Assembly: GCA_950295325.1 (NCBI GenBank)
Contig: OX485803.1
Coordinates: 38,827,554-38,891,553 of the forward strand
DNA length: 64,000 nt
Source: Polytrichum commune
Taxonomy: Eukaryota; Streptophyta; Polytrichopsida; Polytrichales; Polytrichaceae
Direction of reading: 5' to 3'
The notes below the pieces were generated by a model. It was not told the DNA's origin. It saw only the letters and a program-made list of their open reading frames with translations, and did no database searches. Position 1 is the first letter of the stretch, and every line of letters starts with the position of its first letter. Positions 24,401 to 36,347 of the stretch are shown here, in pieces. Made by a program: the position numbers and the translations under genes.

Positions 24401-27400
24401 AGAGCAATACCGCTGTCCAATATATGTATGAGTTACTCGACAAGGCACAATGTGATTGCCTTCATCATATAAAAGGATGTAACAGAGGACCTCTTTCTTA
24501 GCATCGATGTTTACTTTATCTACTTATGTCCATATTACTCCGGGAGACCAATCCATGGTTTGTTGCCATTTAGGCAGCTATGGAGGTTATGGTGGCATAC
24601 ATGGCCATGGCCGCTCAAAAAGAAAGAGAACAAAGACATGTTGATGATGAGGAAGTGGCTCAAAGTAGGTGGGCACAGTGGAAGCGAGGAGGCCTCATTG
24701 GTGCAGCAGCTGTTACAGGAGGAACACTTCTTGCAATAACAGGCGGTACAGTCTCCCTCATAATAAGTCATTGAATCGAAACTACTAGGATGACATTCAG
24801 GTGTTACAAGCCTGGTGCTGTAAGGGTATCATCTTGCTTCAAAAATTTGTAGTTGTCACCCGATAACTGACGTGATATATGCTTCAGATTGATGACATAT
24901 GAGAGTTTGGCTACTTCTATGGTACCAATGTTTCTGCTTGCCACTGCACTTTCTCTTATCTTAACTTGCCTAGGATTCACCCATTAAGCCAATAGCTGGA
25001 GTGGTTGGGAGCCTTGGGTTCCCCTTCTGCATTAAATCCGGTATTTTGCATTGGCCAAGTCTGTTATCCCCTTTCCCCCCTCTTTTGTACTCTGGCTTTT
25101 CAGTCTTCCCCACTCTTTAAAGCATGGTGCACATATTTCAAGCTTGAATGGTTGAGACTCATCTCCACCTTGCAAGTGGTGTGGGTTCCATCCTCCACTG
25201 AGCCATTCTCTCACTAGTGTTACCTGCTATGTTATTGCATCATTATGGGGGTCACCGGGTCAATCAAACATCTTAAAAGTCGTGGGTATCAAGGGCTCAG
25301 CGACCTTAGTAGGAGGATCAATGAGAGATCAAGTTGCCCTAGTTACGGCCATTTCAAAGAGCCCACCTCTTAATTGAGGCAGTAGCCTGCAGGCAAAGAG
25401 ACTGTATGGTTCATCCTAGTGTCTGCAAACACAGGTGTTAACATTTTCTTTCTTTCTTTTCTTTTTTGCCTGGGATCCTCTTCATCAAATTGATTCCTCT
25501 TATTTGTGCCGTATCTTCTGAATATACGACTTTCTAATGCAAAAATTCTTCTGTTGGTTCACAGGTCTTGCAGCCCCAGCAATCGCAGCAGGGATGGCAG
25601 CAATAGGAACTGCTGTGCCAGTGCTTGGTGCAAGTGGCCTCACAGCAGCTGCTGCTGTTGCTGGCTCAGCAATGGGTTCTGTTGCTGTGGCTGCTTCCTT
25701 TGGAGGTATCTATCACAGATTCCAAGTGTGAAATAATTATGTTATATGTGTGACCCTAAATTACACCTAGTGGTAACATGAGAATATCTAATATATATGA
25801 TGTTAATCTAATACGGGATTGTTTCAACGATTGTTTTAAATCCAATACTGATTTAATGACGATTTCAAGCAGATTTGATGTCAAGCATTTTCTCCGATGC
25901 ATCATATGATATGTGATTACAATGCAGATGGCAAGAGATTCTGGGCTTTTGGCTGCAAATTTTTGTAGTGCAACTATCAGATTCATAGCATATGTTGCAT
26001 AAATTCTGCTTATGTAGTGGGGCTTGCACACTACTTTTGCACTTGTGTGAAATGTTTATGTCATAAGTATGGATAGGTGAATATGTGTATGTTGTTTCGT
26101 TGTGCGGTAACCAGCGGCAGGAGCTGGGCTGAGTGGAATCAAGATGGCAAGGAGAACCAGTGGCATTGACGAGTTTCAATTTGAAGTGCTCGGGGCCAAC
26201 CATCAACAAGGGGTCTCAAATACTTTCACTTCCTTTTTGAGTTGCTTGAATTGTATAGATTGACGCCATTATATGATATTTTCATCTTGAAATCCTCCAC
26301 AATCCATCCATCATCTTTCCTTGATATTTCAGGTTTCCCATGCTAAAGCAGGAATGCAAATCAACAGCATATGCAATTTCCACTTTCTGTATGAGAAAGT
26401 TTCACCAAATCTGGAGGGCTTTCTATTACTCATACACAAGTTTTTGTGTTCTCCTGCAGCGTCTTGCTGTGGAAATAGTGGTGTCAGGGATTGTTTTTCA
26501 TCCAGATGACTTCCTGACGCCTTGGGAAGCCCCCGATGGTGACTTGGAAAGGTACTTGCTTTAATGATCTCTGCTGAACATTCTCCACATGAACGTTGAT
26601 TAGTGTAAGTCAGCAATTTTTCATGGTCTACTTTTTACTAGTTCCATGTATATCAATTCAACAATTTTTGAAAGATCAGCTGAAATGGAGTTTTATTGCA
26701 GATATGCATTGCGTTGGGAGACTGAGAATGTTATGGCAGTAAGCACAGCAATTCAAGATTGGCTTACATCAAGTATGCTTCTTTCCTTCACTTTTTCTGA
26801 GAGTTATAATCCTTGGTCTTGCAAAGCACTTTCATCACTGGATGAATGGTTTCACATTAAGTATAGACAGAGTACTTCTCAACTAACATGATGAGATAAT
26901 ATTATACTTGGTTTACCCAGGACTTATTGTACTGACAATCTGATTTGGAGTTGTGTAGCTGCCACAAAGGAGTTGATAAAAAGAGGAGCAATGTACACAG
27001 TTTTAGGTGGTCTTTTCAGTGCCTTGGCGACGCCTCTAACATTACTTGGTGCTACTGACTTCATTGACAGCAAGTGGGCTATTGCTATCGATAGGTACAT
27101 GGCCATTCAATTCCCTTCAACAAGTTCTCTGCTCTCTTCAATTTAGATTTTCTACAATATTGTATGTTGCCCTACTTGACACAAAATATTTTCAGCTTTA
27201 GGACAGGGGCGATTAATGGGATAATGTGGTGACCTTGTGATTCCATAGTCAGTGTGTTTTAATGTGTCACTGCAGAAATTTATTTTGTTCCTAACAAATA
27301 AATCTACTATGGTTTCTCCAAGTAGAGACTAAATAGTGCATGGGGTTGGTTTGTTGTTTGTACACTGGTCGTGCACGGATTAAGTGATCCTCAATGGCAC

Positions 27401-29500
27401 ATGTCACTAAGTCTTAGATTTCACATGATTTTACACTTGCATCTTTCTTTTAAGAATCTAAAATTCGAAGTTGGTTGTTCTGTGTGGTAAAAGTTCTTCC
27501 AACTTGAATATCTCATGTTTTAAATCGTCATGTGTCTGTACTGACAAGCTGCACTACATCTACTGAACAGATCAGAGAAAGTTGGAAAACTTCTTGCAAT
27601 GATCTTGCTTAAGGGGGGCCAAGGCAATCGGTGAGTTGCCAATGTACAACTTGTTCTAGCTCAACATCTTGCTTTGTAGAGAACGTAGTATAAATATCTA
27701 TTTTATGCTTCCCATGCTTGTGGGATGCCAGAAAAGGGTTCAATCCATGAGGTTACGCAGAGGTGTCATTCTAATTTGCAATCAGGCTCCATCCATAAAT
27801 GCGACATATTTGGCACATTGCTGTAGTATTCTCAAGTTTTCTTGGAACCCTCTCAGAATATATGCAATTGTCCTCATGGTTAACCTATACTAATAATAAT
27901 GTCTATTTCCATTTTCTGAGAGTATCAGCAGAATCTAGTCCCAATCTTGGAGGAAGGTTTTGGGCAATATGGAATCACTCTGTGCTTTTATTCTATATAT
28001 GTTAGGCAGTTTGTTGTGCTGGTTGACTGTGCTAATAATGTGTTCTTTGATGTGAGATAGGCCAGTCACCTTGATGGGTTACTCTTTGGGCAGTCGAGTC
28101 ATTTTCACATGTTTGGAGGAGTTGGCAAAGCATGAACACGGAGGTAACAAAATGGGTTTCTTTTTCAACTACTCTGCACTTATAAAGAAATGTTGCTTCA
28201 AGCATATTTGTATGATATGCAGTCCTTATCTGAGGTGCCAAGCTTCCCGGCATACCTTCTGTACTGATCGCTAAAATATTGTTGGACTTTGGAATGCAGA
28301 AGGCATAGTTGAACGAGTAGTGCTCTTGGGAGCTCCAGTGACATTGGATTCAATGAAATGGAAAGCTGTGCGCAAGGTAAATTGGCACTTGAAAAGTTGA
28401 CTGGATGTATGGAGGGCGTACCAATTTTCTGATGCATATCAATCTTGGGAAATGTATCATCCATAATGCATGGTTTGGCTTTTGATTTCAAAGTTCCTAC
28501 AGATAGGTAGTGAAAAATATATAACAAGGGGATTGTTGTGTTAAAACAGGTTGTGGCAGGGCGATTTGTAAATGGTTTCTCAGCTAGTGATTGGGTTCTC
28601 GGGGTGGTCTACCGAGCCACGTAAGCCTACTTCCCTGTGAAAGAGTTTGTTCAAATACTGAAGGTGTGGAGGTGGTAAACATTGATTTAAATTATTGTGT
28701 TTAGAGTATCCTGCGAAAAGAGATGTTGCATCATTGTCAGAGCTTGGATGGCGGATGCAGCTTCGCAAGCAGCTGAAAATAGTGATAATATTTGTGTTTG
28801 TATCTTTCAATGTTTTTTCCCTGATATGTAGTTTTGAATCCTAGAAATGACAGTTTCTGAAGTAATGGTATTTCTGTATGCAGTTTTCTTTCACAAGGAT
28901 TGGCAGGACTCCAAGCTATTGATGTCCCTGGGATAGAGAATGTAAGTTCCAACTTCGAACCCTGTGCATTCCTATCTTTATATCCTGAATTTCATTACAT
29001 TTATGACTATGTCTCACGCTATATCTATAGTAATTATTGTTTAGAATACAAGGGGAGACTAAAAGAAACAACTCATATAACAAGGAAAAGGGAGGGGATA
29101 CAAAGAGTGGACATACTGTGCCAAGTACGCCCCAAAATTGATATTGTCTTAAGTGTTCGCAATCTTGTGATTGTTATGGGGTTGGACTTCGAGAGCATGC
29201 ACAAAAGTTGGAGTCTTTGCTAAACAATTCAGCTAGCTTCCTGTTGTGCAGCCTTCTCCTTACGCATTTCCCTCTCATGAAGGGATATTTATTCTCAAAA
29301 TTTACTATTGTAGTTCTGTTAATTTTCAGGTGAATTTGACGGAAATGGTGAACGGACATTCTTCTTACCTCACAAATCTGCAAGATATTTTGCAAGGAAT
29401 TAACATTGACAGTTTTTATGCAAGAGAGCCAGATAAGTTGCATCCCTTCCACACCAACAAACCTTCCTCAACTGCTGCAGGCCCATCCTCATTTGTATAA
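21462..29500 (+). CDS. DUF726 / TMCO4-type alpha/beta-hydrolase membrane protein
   Basis: Exons: 21462-21688, 21975-22056, 22541-22670, 24076-24326, 24574-24745, 25565-25705, 26115-26212, 26460-26551, 26702-26772, 26959-27094, 27571-27630, 28061-28143, 28300-28376, 28550-28620, 28884-28941, 29330-29500. All phases agree and give 639 residues. The order matches plant DUF726 proteins: N-terminal MAAGAELSTVHRYAAGGIFA, IDDKAWVGLES, KAGYDARQRVALRLIALW, WKRGGLIGAAAVTGG, a long Gly/Ala-rich hydrophobic segment (about residues 265-345) likely in a membrane, then the hydrolase core. The nucleophile elbow is GYSLG (Ser495); Asp554 (SASDW) and His593 (NGHSSY) are plausible triad partners. Substrate and organelle are not known to me. 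Intron 3 is the longest (1.4 kb) and contains two small transposable elements. The start ATG has a plant-like context and follows an in-frame TTG that was not used. Confidence 0.94.
22709..23073. mobile_element. Foldback element, family B copy 2 (DUF726 intron 3)
   Basis: Same architecture as 12868-13210: two arms that are imperfect reverse complements and meet at cttttggcatgccaaaaa (about 22899-22916). The arms share ggttcatt..gggccaaactcatttt and ttcaaacctcc with the other copies. It lies entirely within the intron 22671-24075 and encodes nothing. Confidence 0.65.
23410..23812 (-). mobile_element. MITE-like element, family C copy 1 (DUF726 intron 3)
   Basis: About 400 bp with ends of the form TTATCCCA...GGGATAA and subterminal ctaatagtg / cactattg blocks. 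Its interior (for example the run through agcatgcattattttcctg) matches the reverse complement of 48985-49390. It has no coding capacity and shares the intron with the foldback element at 22709-23073. Confidence 0.6.
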
Positions 29501-30299
29501 TTTTTACTCTTATCAACGCTCAGTTGTGGATCCTAGCATCCAACTTCTGAACAATTGCTGCTTGTACAGAAAACTACCATGGAAACGTGGAGTCTGATAA
29601 TTGAACATTCATCTGCTGGCAATATTCACCATCAATGGGTCTAGAGTTCAATGAGTTCTTGTTGACTTCAATTTGCAATTTTGTAGAGTTCCAGTGACTT
29701 GATCCATTTACTTCATTTAAATTGTTAAGATTAGATCTAAGTTTTTCCCCCATCCGCAGCAACACTTGAAACTGGCATATAACTTGCATACATAATGTAC
29801 ATTATACATCAGCTCCTAAATTAGCATTAGGAAACTTCAACTTTGTAGCTTCAGCATCGATTACTCTTTCTGAATGTGCAATTCAAAAGTACATCACAAT
29901 TGTACTTCAACAGTGCTTAATTATTGAGTCTTGCAAGACAGGATACCAATGTTGTTATGATGTACTTGATGCCACAATTTATGAAAGCAAACATCTGTTG
30001 CTATAGTTGAACCAACATGTCTGTCCAGCCACTCTACACAAAAATCGTTAGTGATGAGATACCACTGCTTCTATAGTTTTAATATGCTACACTTAGCAAT
30101 GCTGTGTCAACAAGGAGGCTGATGAGTCTCAGAAATGACTGTCATTCTCCATATTTGTTACTTTCTTAATTTGTGCATAATCTACATCTATCTATAAGGA
30201 GTAAGTTAATCAGACTAACAACCCTACCAACAAATTCATATTCATCTCTGATGTTCTTATCTGCAAACAGAACCTGGCTGATTTTATCTTTCACCAATC

Positions 30300-30720
30300 C
30301 TATGAACCCCTAGGCGTTCGAGAGGCCCTATCTGAGTATTGACATATAGAAAATCGTGAATTTGTGCTACACATGTCTCAAAAGTGACATTCTAAATTGA
30401 TTAGACTAAACTGACTCATTCCTCAAGTGCATAACAGAAACAGCTTATTGCAATTGAAGATTCAGGTTCAAATAGCCTTGGATGGTAATGTTCTCCTTGA
30501 CAGAAGATAATGTACTAGATAAAGTCTCAAATCCATAAGCATATCAAATTGTGGTTCTAAACGGACTTGCAGAAATTGTGCATATAGGTTGTAAATTCAG
30601 CCTCATAGACCTTTAAGGGTTGATTGTTTAACTACACACAACAATCAAGTCGAACCTGATCATGTAAAGAGAACACCATAATTCAAGGTGATAACATAAG
30701 TTTACAAGATTATGTGTGCA
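30300..30720 (+). repeat. Dispersed repeat, copy 1
   Basis: Shares an ordered series of blocks with 33630-34110: cccctaggcgttcgagaggccc / cccctaagcgtctaagaggccc, then ttcctcaagtgcat / ttcttcaagtgtac, ttctccttgacagaaga / ttctccttgacataaga, and cctttaagggttgat in both. Divergence is large, so this is an old repeat of unassigned class. Confidence 0.5.
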
Positions 30721-31640
30721 TTTGATTAGTTTTCTGAATCTTTAAGATGGTAATTCTAGTTTTAGAGACCATGTTCTTCTAGATGTAGGACATTAAATGC
30801 TTCATTTGAACTTGACGGCGTCTTACATGGCGCTATCATGGCTCCACTACCCCAACCCGGTCCAACCTTTGTCCCCCAACACTGATGGAGCTTGTCCACG
30901 ACGTCGTAGCTCTAGCAGCTAAGGTGGAAATACCATAACCCGTGAAAATAAGGTGATTTGCATTGAAGATTTGGTCTGACAATCATGAGATAATTTTTCA
31001 AGATAGACAAGATGGATTCATGAAGAATGCAAGTTGTTTCATATTTTTCTACCTTGTACAAAATATTCCACAATTTTTTAAAGTGGAAAGTTTGTCCAAC
31101 CCCCTACTCGTTCACTAGATTCTCCCTACACTGAACACAGTAATCCGCATTTCCATTCGGAACATCGCCTAAATCAGTTTCCTCATGAGTACATCAACAC
31201 TTGACTCCCATTGGCTACACTAAGTGTACACGCATTGAAGTTGCTGCCGAGTCGTGATCCGTTTTAGAAATGGCACTTCACCATTATGACGGCGGTCTAG
31301 TGCACGGCTAGAGGGTGGTTAACCGGTTATGGTATTTCTACCTTAGTGCCTCCATCGACGGAGATCGTCGTTGTCGTCTCATAACTCCGATCGGATGTGC
31401 AACACCGCATCATAATTCAGATGGGACATGTAGCACCGTTGCATCACTCCGATGGGACGTCATTAGTGACCATGTCCTTCATTACTCAAAGGAATCATCG
31501 ATCTACACGTTCTTCTGATTGGAAAGATGGCTTAGGTTGTAGTTGTGTCGGTCTCATGTGCGTCCTCTGCCTCCCATTCTGTGTTTCTGTTGTGTTGCAT
31601 GTTGCGTGTTGCGTGTTTCTGTTTTATTGCATGTTGCGTG

Positions 31641-31804
31641 TTTCTGCTACGGCGAGTTGTTTTAAGGAGTGTTTCTCCTATGGTTTGGGGTTTAGGGAGT
31701 GATTTTGCTGCGGCAAATCGTTTTAAGGATTGTTTCTGCTATGATTTGGGTTTTAGGGAGTGATTCTATTGCGGTTTGGGATAGGGAATGTTTTTGTTGC
31801 GGCC
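31641..31804 (+). repeat. Minisatellite with ~31-bp units arranged as ~61-bp dimers
   Basis: About 5.5 units of 27-31 bp, each beginning TTTCTGCTA- or TTTTGCTG-like and ending AAGGAGTG or AGGGAGTGA. Alternate units resemble each other more (CGGC..GTTTTAAGGA versus TTTGGGGTTTAGGG), so the higher-order unit is about 61 bp. The preceding 60 bp repeats tgttgcgtgt/tgcatgttgcgtg words. No protein role is apparent. Confidence 0.7.
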
Positions 31805-33629
31805 ATCTCTCATGGTTGACTCATGCTTGTTTAGGATTTGGAGCGCACGTCTTAGTTTGTGTAGTCATGTACTGTAGATAGTCAGGGACTCTGCATCAAG
31901 GAATTTACTTATGAGAATAAAGTGAAACACCCATAGGAGGACAGTGGATTCATATTTATAGTATAATTTGACTAGGTGAACAAGCTTGTGAGAATGCTAG
32001 CATTCTAGGATCGTTTCTCCATTGCACTTGTCTGTTGAACTTGCAAGGGAAATTAGGGTTTTGTTGTTCTCCTTGCACAAAGTCTTCCAATCTGTTCCAA
32101 GGAATTACTACAATTTGGGAGTCGATGTAGGATTCCGTCGCTATGGTTCTATGAGGTAGCCAATAGAGATTACCATACTGGATAAAACTAGGTTTAGGGT
32201 TTTGCAATGTGTCCATCAATATTTGTAGGACATCCGCTTCCCTTTGTGAATCGTAGGGTCTATTGTGGTTGGGTTTGTTGTCTTGAACGGGAGACGTTTC
32301 AATAGTGTCATGTAGCACCATTTTGCTTGCAAAATAAGGCAGGACTTAAAGTGAAAGGAACTACAGAACATAATCAACCCTGAACCTAAAATTATTGTGA
32401 AACAAGATCGTAACTTAAACCTTAAAACTCTAAATGGTGTGAAAGGCACGGAAGTCATAGTACCTCAAGAAAATGGCAAGCAAGCCTTGCTCACACGAAA
32501 AATGGCAATCATTGTAAACCTTGTCTTGCAACCACATGCTGGATTTGATGTACCGTTGCCATATGCTCTAAGTGACGTCTTGCAATCCCATCAAGCTATT
32601 CCATCCCAATCTCCTAAACTCGAAGAGCACTTTGGCCTTGCAAGGAATAATGGAAAGCACATGGAGTGCGAGAAGGAGATTACAAAACCCTAATACCGTT
32701 GCCCTAAACTCCTAATGGTTTTTTGTTTTAAGGACCAACCGAGGACAATTTGAGATGGCCTTACAACACACAACGAATGCAGGATGTTATATGCGTATTC
32801 AATAATGACGACCCAGAAACCGAGAAGATTTTGAAATAGGTTTGCAAGACAAAGCAATTGTGGAATGCAAATGAGACGACGATGGCAATCTCTGTTGATG
32901 GAAGCGCAGGTTGCCTGAGCTGTGACGTCATGGGCAAGCTCTGTCGACGTTGGAGGCCGGGCCGGGTCGGGGTTGCAAAGTTGCGAGTCCAACCGGTCAC
33001 GCGCAGCAAGGGTGCAGGGGCAGGTCTGTGGGCGAGCGGGGCCATGCCATTGCCACATAGGCCGCTGTCAAGTTCGAATGGCGTGTTAAATGTCTTGCCT
33101 TCTAGTTTGAGAGCTTCTTAACTTACTCTAATGGACTTTCAAGGACAACTATCAACATTTTCATTAAATAAGCAAAAGAAGATTGGCACCACCCAATTTT
33201 GATATGATGGGGGCATACATAACAACATGGATTTTGCATGTTCTTATATCATTAGGGTACAAATATTTGAAGATATTTTTGTGTTTGATACCGTTTGGCT
33301 CTAGATACTATATAGGTACCTTGATAACTTGGTAAATTCATAAAATTATAAACATGATGTTAAGATGGTAAACAAAGATTATATGTATCTTATAAACCTG
33401 CTATCATCAATATTGACTGGTATGATGATTTTGATACAAGTTGGGTAGGTTCTTTAATAACATTATCGACAATGAAGATAGATACAACACAATCACATGT
33501 ATAATTGTCCAACATTGGTATAGACTTAAGAAACATGTCAAAACATATGTGACATCAAATGTAAAACATATGAATCCTTGAAGTTTCAAGTCCTAGTATG
33601 CATGGAGTACATATGATCTACACTCATTA

Positions 33630-34110
33630 TGGTTCACCCCTAAGCGTCTAAGAGGCCCATACTAGGCCTCCAAGCAAAAGAAATAAGCGTATTTGAGCTA
33701 CATACTTTCATTTTTGGATAATTATGTCAAAAGTTACCCTATCTATAATCAACTTATTCTTCAAGTGTACTATTTGAATAAGTTAAACACTTTTATGTTT
33801 TCAAAGATTTAAGTTGAAATACATTGGTTGGGTGCTCTTGGATGCAAATACATGCGTTGTATTTTGATCATCAATGGTTAGTATGAGTATATTTTATTTT
33901 CTCCTTGACATAAGACAATGTATATAATAAAATTTCAAACATACAAATATATAAAATATCAATAAAAACTTGGTGAAGCCCCTATAAATTATGTAGTGGC
34001 CATATAATGAGACCCCACATCCTTTAAGGGTTGATGTCAGGAGGTGTATCGAGTGACTTTTTCTAGGCAACTTGTATTGTGGCCCACAATATACACCAAC
34101 ACACATGAAA
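33630..34110 (+). repeat. Dispersed repeat, copy 2
   Basis: Diverged direct-repeat partner of 30300-30720, sharing the same ordered blocks and ending with cctttaagggttgat at about 34021-34035. Extra AT-rich sequence separates some blocks, so indels have accumulated since the copies parted. Confidence 0.5.
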
Positions 34111-36347
34111 ATAAAGTGCCAATCCTAGTTCCACTTGTCATGCCTACACGATATACCTAGCTCCTTCCGCAATAGGTTGGAAGTATATCAAAATGCACAT
34201 TATTTTCAATCTAGCAAACATATTGTAACCCACAACATGGACCTCTGGTGATAAAAAAAAATTGGTTTTGGTAAATATTGTGCACACACACTATCATCCC
34301 TAATTATGTTAGTGTGGAAATAAGCTCAATTGTGTGGCCAATAGTATTTACTATCAATGTACCTAACCAGGGAAAATTTACAGATTTCCTTTTGCTCAAG
34401 AAACAATACTATCATATGATAGGCATCTCGGATTCCCGAGATCAATATAGGGTTAACGGGCTCACATTCACACCGGTATGCATAATACGGGCGTTATCTT
34501 TTCTTTTCTTTTCTTATGATAGGCATGCACACAATTTGGAGACATTTGTCCACCTTATGAGTTAAGAGAAATGTTGTTTTTTTTTTTGGTTTTTCTTGGC
34601 CTAATGAAGAAAGATTCAAAACAAATGTCACGTACACGGCCTACACAATTGCCAAACACATCTACTATTTTTAGTATCATCCTTGTGACTTAGCTCCAAT
34701 GTTTAGGGGAAAATGTGTAGCCTAAATTTGGATCAAAAGGCCAAATGACATTCTTCATTGTGCATGGTGTAGCCAACACACAAGATACACATAAGATGGA
34801 TGGGTCTCAAGTGGCTCATTTTCTTCATTGGACCCTATATTTAATTAGTACATGGTTCGGTGTGTTAGATCTACGCTCTTGGGGCTTACCTGATTAGTTG
34901 GTCACATGTGTATTGCAGGTGGTAGTACCAAGGTATAAGCAGTTGGCTTTGAAAGTGTCTCACTCTCTCGAGCAAGTATCACTAACACAATGAGTATCTT
35001 AGAGCTAACATCCTAAAGATGCATGTGTAAAAGAGATTGGACTAAGTCTTCAAATATTTATAACTACTCTACACTAATTAGTGAACTTGATTGGGAGGAC
35101 CTCTAATGTATCCAGTTAAGAAATCAGCAAACATGCATTTCCAATATCCATAGATAATTCAGGAGAGGTCCGATTTTCAATCATGTTTCTGCAGATGTTT
35201 CATTGTAGATTTGTCAATGCAACACAAGTTTTGTTGTGCAAATCTAATTGGTAGAGGTTGGAGAACATGAAAGACAAACCAAATAACACCCACATACCTT
35301 AAAACCAAACACTTCAACTTAAAGAGCGTCACCTGATGAATAAGGGATTCCAGTCAAGGAGAAATGGATGGTTGGATGGGCGCCAGCTGCAATGGCCGTT
35401 ACTTTCACCTTCCCCACAATTTCCCATGGCCCAACTACCCTCAATTCCTCCAACGGCCTCCTACAACTTCATCAAATTTATTATTCCATCACCAAATTCA
35501 TGTCACGAATTTATTCATCAATCCAGAAATATGCATGCTCAAATGGTGTGGCTCTTAACGTTCAAAATCGCACGAATCTGGAGAGACTTGCGAGTCCAGG
35601 AGCACAGACGCTGATAATGGTTTTCAGAAGCCCTTCTTCACACAGAATCCGAGCATTCGTGACATGCTCGGCGGCTTGATCATGTGAGAGAATTTTGGAG
35701 GAATTGATCGTTCAAATGTACACAATTCAGATAAACAATGTTGAAGATTTGAATGATATTTCCAGGCTTATGTCAGCGAGACATCAAAATACCACAGGTT
35801 TTTGTGCAAATTCGAAGTGCATGAATATGAGGCGGAAAGGGGCGTTGGGGACGAAATGTGCCCAAGGAAGTAGATCGTGGTGGTCGAATGCAGCACCAAG
35901 GTAACTGTCAGAACGTCGAAGCAAAGAGACCATGCAAACCTCATGATGTATGAGGATCGGAGGTCGAGATTTGTATGAATCTGAGTTGCCGGCCTGCACG
36001 CCATTTCGTCACAACCTTCGACTCCTGCCCAATTCCATTTGCATGTGTTGATCAGATCATTCACCCCACTTTGAGGGATTTCATAAGGCGAAGCAGCTGC
36101 CCTCAATCAACAGTGGTAATGTTCGGCCGCATACTAAGATTTTGGTGAGATGTGCTCATGTGATGTGATCATGGACGTCAATTTGATATTCTCCATTGCG
36201 GCCATCATAGAGGAGCGCCACCATGGAGTGCCACCATTTTCCTGCAGATTAGTGCACTAAACCCCAGTTAATTACAGTGGAGATGGTGGACCATTCATCA
36301 TCAGGAGCACCTTCTAATTCCCTGCTGTGCATTGAGGATCATCAAAG

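Larger units (their letters stand above)
29501..36347. other. Repeat-bearing intergenic region between DUF726 and GT92
   Basis: No gene could be supported in this 6.8-kb stretch. It contains a pair of diverged direct repeats (about 30300-30720 and 33630-34110) and a short tandem repeat at 31641-31804. Open frames at 32397-32693 and 35368-35679 resemble nothing I recognise. The last 500 bases are likely the GT92 promoter and leader. Confidence 0.45.

Noticed and set aside
32397-32693. 99-codon open frame in the 29.5-36.3 kb gap
   Set aside because: No family resemblance, no neighbouring exons, and it lies in a repeat-bearing region.
30300-34110. Direct repeats at 30.3 and 33.6 kb as the terminal repeats of one element
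   Set aside because: The two copies are too diverged, their ends are not defined, and no coding remnant was recognised between them. They are treated as dispersed repeats only.
35368-35679. 104-codon open frame upstream of GT92
   Set aside because: No recognisable domain, and three overlapping frames are open here at once. It is more likely leader or promoter sequence.
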